Shown one piece after another: positions 4,367 through 5,767 of a stretch of 5,767 nt of DNA. Numbering within the stretch: the first letter of the stretch is position 1; every line of letters begins with the position of its first letter. The stretch lies in NCBI GenBank assembly GCA_964505295.1, contig CAZDHR010000435.1:1-5767 (forward strand), in the 5' to 3' direction. The stretch comes from DATKZH01 sp964505295. GTDB lineage: Bacteria; Planctomycetota; Planctomycetia; Pirellulales; Thermoguttaceae. The notes beneath the pieces were generated by a model. The model made no database searches. It was not told where the DNA came from and saw only the letters and a list, made by a program, of their open reading frames with translations. The translations under genes and the position numbers were made by a program.

Positions 4367-5767
4367 TCAGCGAACCGTTGCGGGGCGAGGCTCTTCAAGC
4401 CCCAGTCGCTTCATCTTCTTGTAGAGCGTGGTCCGGTTGATGCCGAGGGCTTCGGCGGTGGCCTGACGGTTCCAGCCGTTGGATTCGAGGACGTCGAGGA
4501 TGATCTGCCGCTCGGGGGCTTCGAGGGCCTGTTTCAGCGTTCGGGTGCCGACCGACTCGACGGGTATCGGGCCGGCGGCGGCCAGGCCCGGGGGGAGGTC
4601 TTCCAGGCCGATCGTGTCGCTTTTGCCCAGCAGCACGGCCCGCTCGATCACGTTTTCCAGCTCGCGGACGTTGCCCGGCCAGCGGTAGCCCTGAAGGGCC
4701 GCCATGGCCTGGTCCGTGATGCCGCGGACGCGCTTGCCCGATTCCTCACACACCTCCTGGAGGAAGTGCTCGGCCAGGAGCGGGATGTCGGAGATTCGTT
4801 CCCGCAGGCTGGGAAGCTCGACGTTGATCACGTTCACGCGGTAGAAGAGGTCCTGGCGGAAGCGTCCTTCCGCGACCGCCGTGGCCAGATCCTCGTTCGT
4901 GGCCAGGATCACTCGGGTATCGACGGGGAACGTCTTGGTTCCCCCGACCGGCTCGAACTCGAAGTCCTGCAACACGCGGAGCAGCTTGACCTGCATTCCC
5001 GGGCTGGCGGTGGCAACTTCGTCGAGGAACATGGTGCCGCCGTCGGCCTGCATGAACTTGCCGATCTTGTCCCCGGTGGCCCCAGTGAATGCCCCGGCAA
5101 CGTGCCCGAACAGCTCGCTTTCCAGAAGCGTTTCGGGCAGGGCTCCGCAGGCGACCTCGACGAACGGCTTGTCGCGGCGGGCGCTGCGGCGGTGGATGGC
5201 CCGGGCCACCAGCGACTTGCCGGTTCCGCTTTCGCCGGTGATGAGCACGGTGGCCTTGGTGTCGGCCACGCTGTCGATCATGTCGTAGATTCGCAGCATG
5301 CGGTGATCGTGGCCGACGATGTTCTCCATGCCGAACCGCATGTCGAGCTGCGCCTTGAGGGTTTCGTTCTCCGCGATGACCTTTCGCTGCGAGAGCGCCC
5401 GCTCGATGGCCATCTCCAATTCCTGGTCGATGAGCGGCTTGGTGAGAAAATCGAACGCCCCGGAACGGATCGCCTCCATGGCCGACTCGACCGTGCCGTA
5501 GCCGGAGATCATGATCACGCTGGTGCCGGGGTGTTCGCGTCGGCAGTGGGCGAGGACGTCGAACCCGTCGCCGTCACCCAGCCGGATGTCGGCCAGGACC
5601 ACCTCGTAAGGCTTGCGGCCGACCGCCTGGATCGCCTCGGCACAACCGGCGGCCGTGTCGACCTGGTACCCTTGTTCCCGAAGCCAATCGGCCATCGATG
5701 CGAGCACGTGCCGATCATCGTCGACCAGTAGGAGCGATCCTTTGTTAATGCCTTTCCCTTCGAGTCT
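4367..5767 (-). CDS. Sigma-54-dependent response regulator, NtrC family (5' end at window edge)
   Basis: There are 466 residues visible, numbered from the window edge. In order they form a receiver domain (about 11-130), a helical linker, an AAA+ domain (about 148-375) and a Fis-type helix-turn-helix (about 421-457). The receiver has the acidic pocket V-D-D-D (15-18), phosphoacceptor D60 in VVLADIRL, S88 and K110 in LTKP. The AAA+ domain has Walker A GESGTGKS (178-185), the sigma-54 contact loop GAFTGA (225-230), Walker B GGTMFLDE (243-250), FRQDLFYR (303-310) and WPGNVREL (363-370). All key residues are intact, so this should be a phosphorylation-controlled ATPase that opens sigma-54 promoters. 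No ATG, GTG or TTG lies in frame between the edge and the acidic pocket. The GTG at 5707 would delete the D-D-D motif and cannot be the true start. Either the gene runs off the window, or it starts at ATT (5749-5747), giving I/M-N-K-G-S-L-L-L-V-D-D-D, a normal receiver N-terminus. Its sensor kinase is not visible and may lie just beyond the edge. Confidence 0.96.
   Translation of the reverse strand, partial: RLEGKGINKGSLLLVDDDRHVLASMADWLREQGYQVDTAAGCAEAIQAVGRKPYEVVLADIRLGDGDGFDVLAHCRREHPGTSVIMISGYGTVESAMEAIRSGAFDFLTKPLIDQELEMAIERALSQRKVIAENETLKAQLDMRFGMENIVGHDHRMLRIYDMIDSVADTKATVLITGESGTGKSLVARAIHRRSARRDKPFVEVACGALPETLLESELFGHVAGAFTGATGDKIGKFMQADGGTMFLDEVATASPGMQVKLLRVLQDFEFEPVGGTKTFPVDTRVILATNEDLATAVAEGRFRQDLFYRVNVINVELPSLRERISDIPLLAEHFLQEVCEESGKRVRGITDQAMAALQGYRWPGNVRELENVIERAVLLGKSDTIGLEDLPPGLAAAGPIPVESVGTRTLKQALEAPERQIILDVLESNGWNRQATAEALGINRTTLYKKMKRLGLEEPRPATVR

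Noticed and set aside
4186..4398. 71-residue upstream extension of the small cysteine-rich protein
   Set aside because: The extension is low-complexity arginine/proline, overlaps the regulator's 3' end and the promoter, and lacks a ribosome binding site. The GTG at 4185 has a perfect one.
4271..5731. 486-residue plus-strand frame antisense to the response regulator
   Set aside because: Its length is striking, but it mirrors the regulator codon by codon, has no recognisable domain, and is explained by the scarcity of stops on the complement of GC-rich coding DNA.
1..5767. tRNA, rRNA, CRISPR array, transposase gene or phage genes
   Set aside because: No cloverleaf, regularly spaced direct repeats or related protein motifs were seen on either strand.

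Overview
The window (5,767 bp, high GC) looks like chromosomal DNA of a member of the Planctomycetota. The main reasons are two adjacent secreted proteins, a DUF6807 ('PmoA family') protein and a DUF1080 (3-keto-disaccharide hydrolase) protein; both families are greatly expanded in that phylum. The GC-rich spacers with GAGAAT/TAGAAT-like -10 boxes and the repeats built from CGCCAAGGCGC units fit the same picture. The taxon is inferred from gene content, not proven.

Layout. Positions 1-230 hold a terminator-like or REP-like double palindrome and the leader of the first gene. A stand-alone GT2 polyprenol-phosphate mannosyltransferase follows (231-968, +). The spacer 969-1314 is filled by a nested inverted repeat with strongly strand-biased purine and pyrimidine tracts. 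Next is a hotdog-fold acyl-CoA thioesterase of the YbgC/FadM type (1315-1728, +). After a 171-nt spacer with a hairpin and a possible promoter come the DUF6807 gene (1900-3201, +) and the DUF1080 gene (3241-3924, +). These two are 39 nt apart and probably form an operon for exported proteins acting on (keto)glycosides. Two minus-strand genes converge on them: a 67-residue protein with nine cysteines (3982-4185), resembling the small DUF6485 family, and a sigma-54-dependent NtrC-type response regulator (4367-5767), whose N-terminus reaches the window edge.

How the genes relate. Only DUF6807-DUF1080 look like a functional pair. The mannosyltransferase and thioesterase are separated by a repeat and are probably independent housekeeping genes. 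The small cysteine-rich gene appears to have its own promoter (TTGACG, 17 nt, GAGAAT), a GC-rich 5' leader that can fold in two exclusive ways, and a perfect 12-bp palindrome upstream of the -35 box. The regulator's cognate kinase is not in the window.

I see no clearly new multi-gene system. The points most worth following are the nested inverted-repeat element at 991-1262, the regulated-looking small cysteine-rich gene, the possible ATT start of the response regulator, and an arginine in place of the usual glycine in the thioesterase active-site loop.
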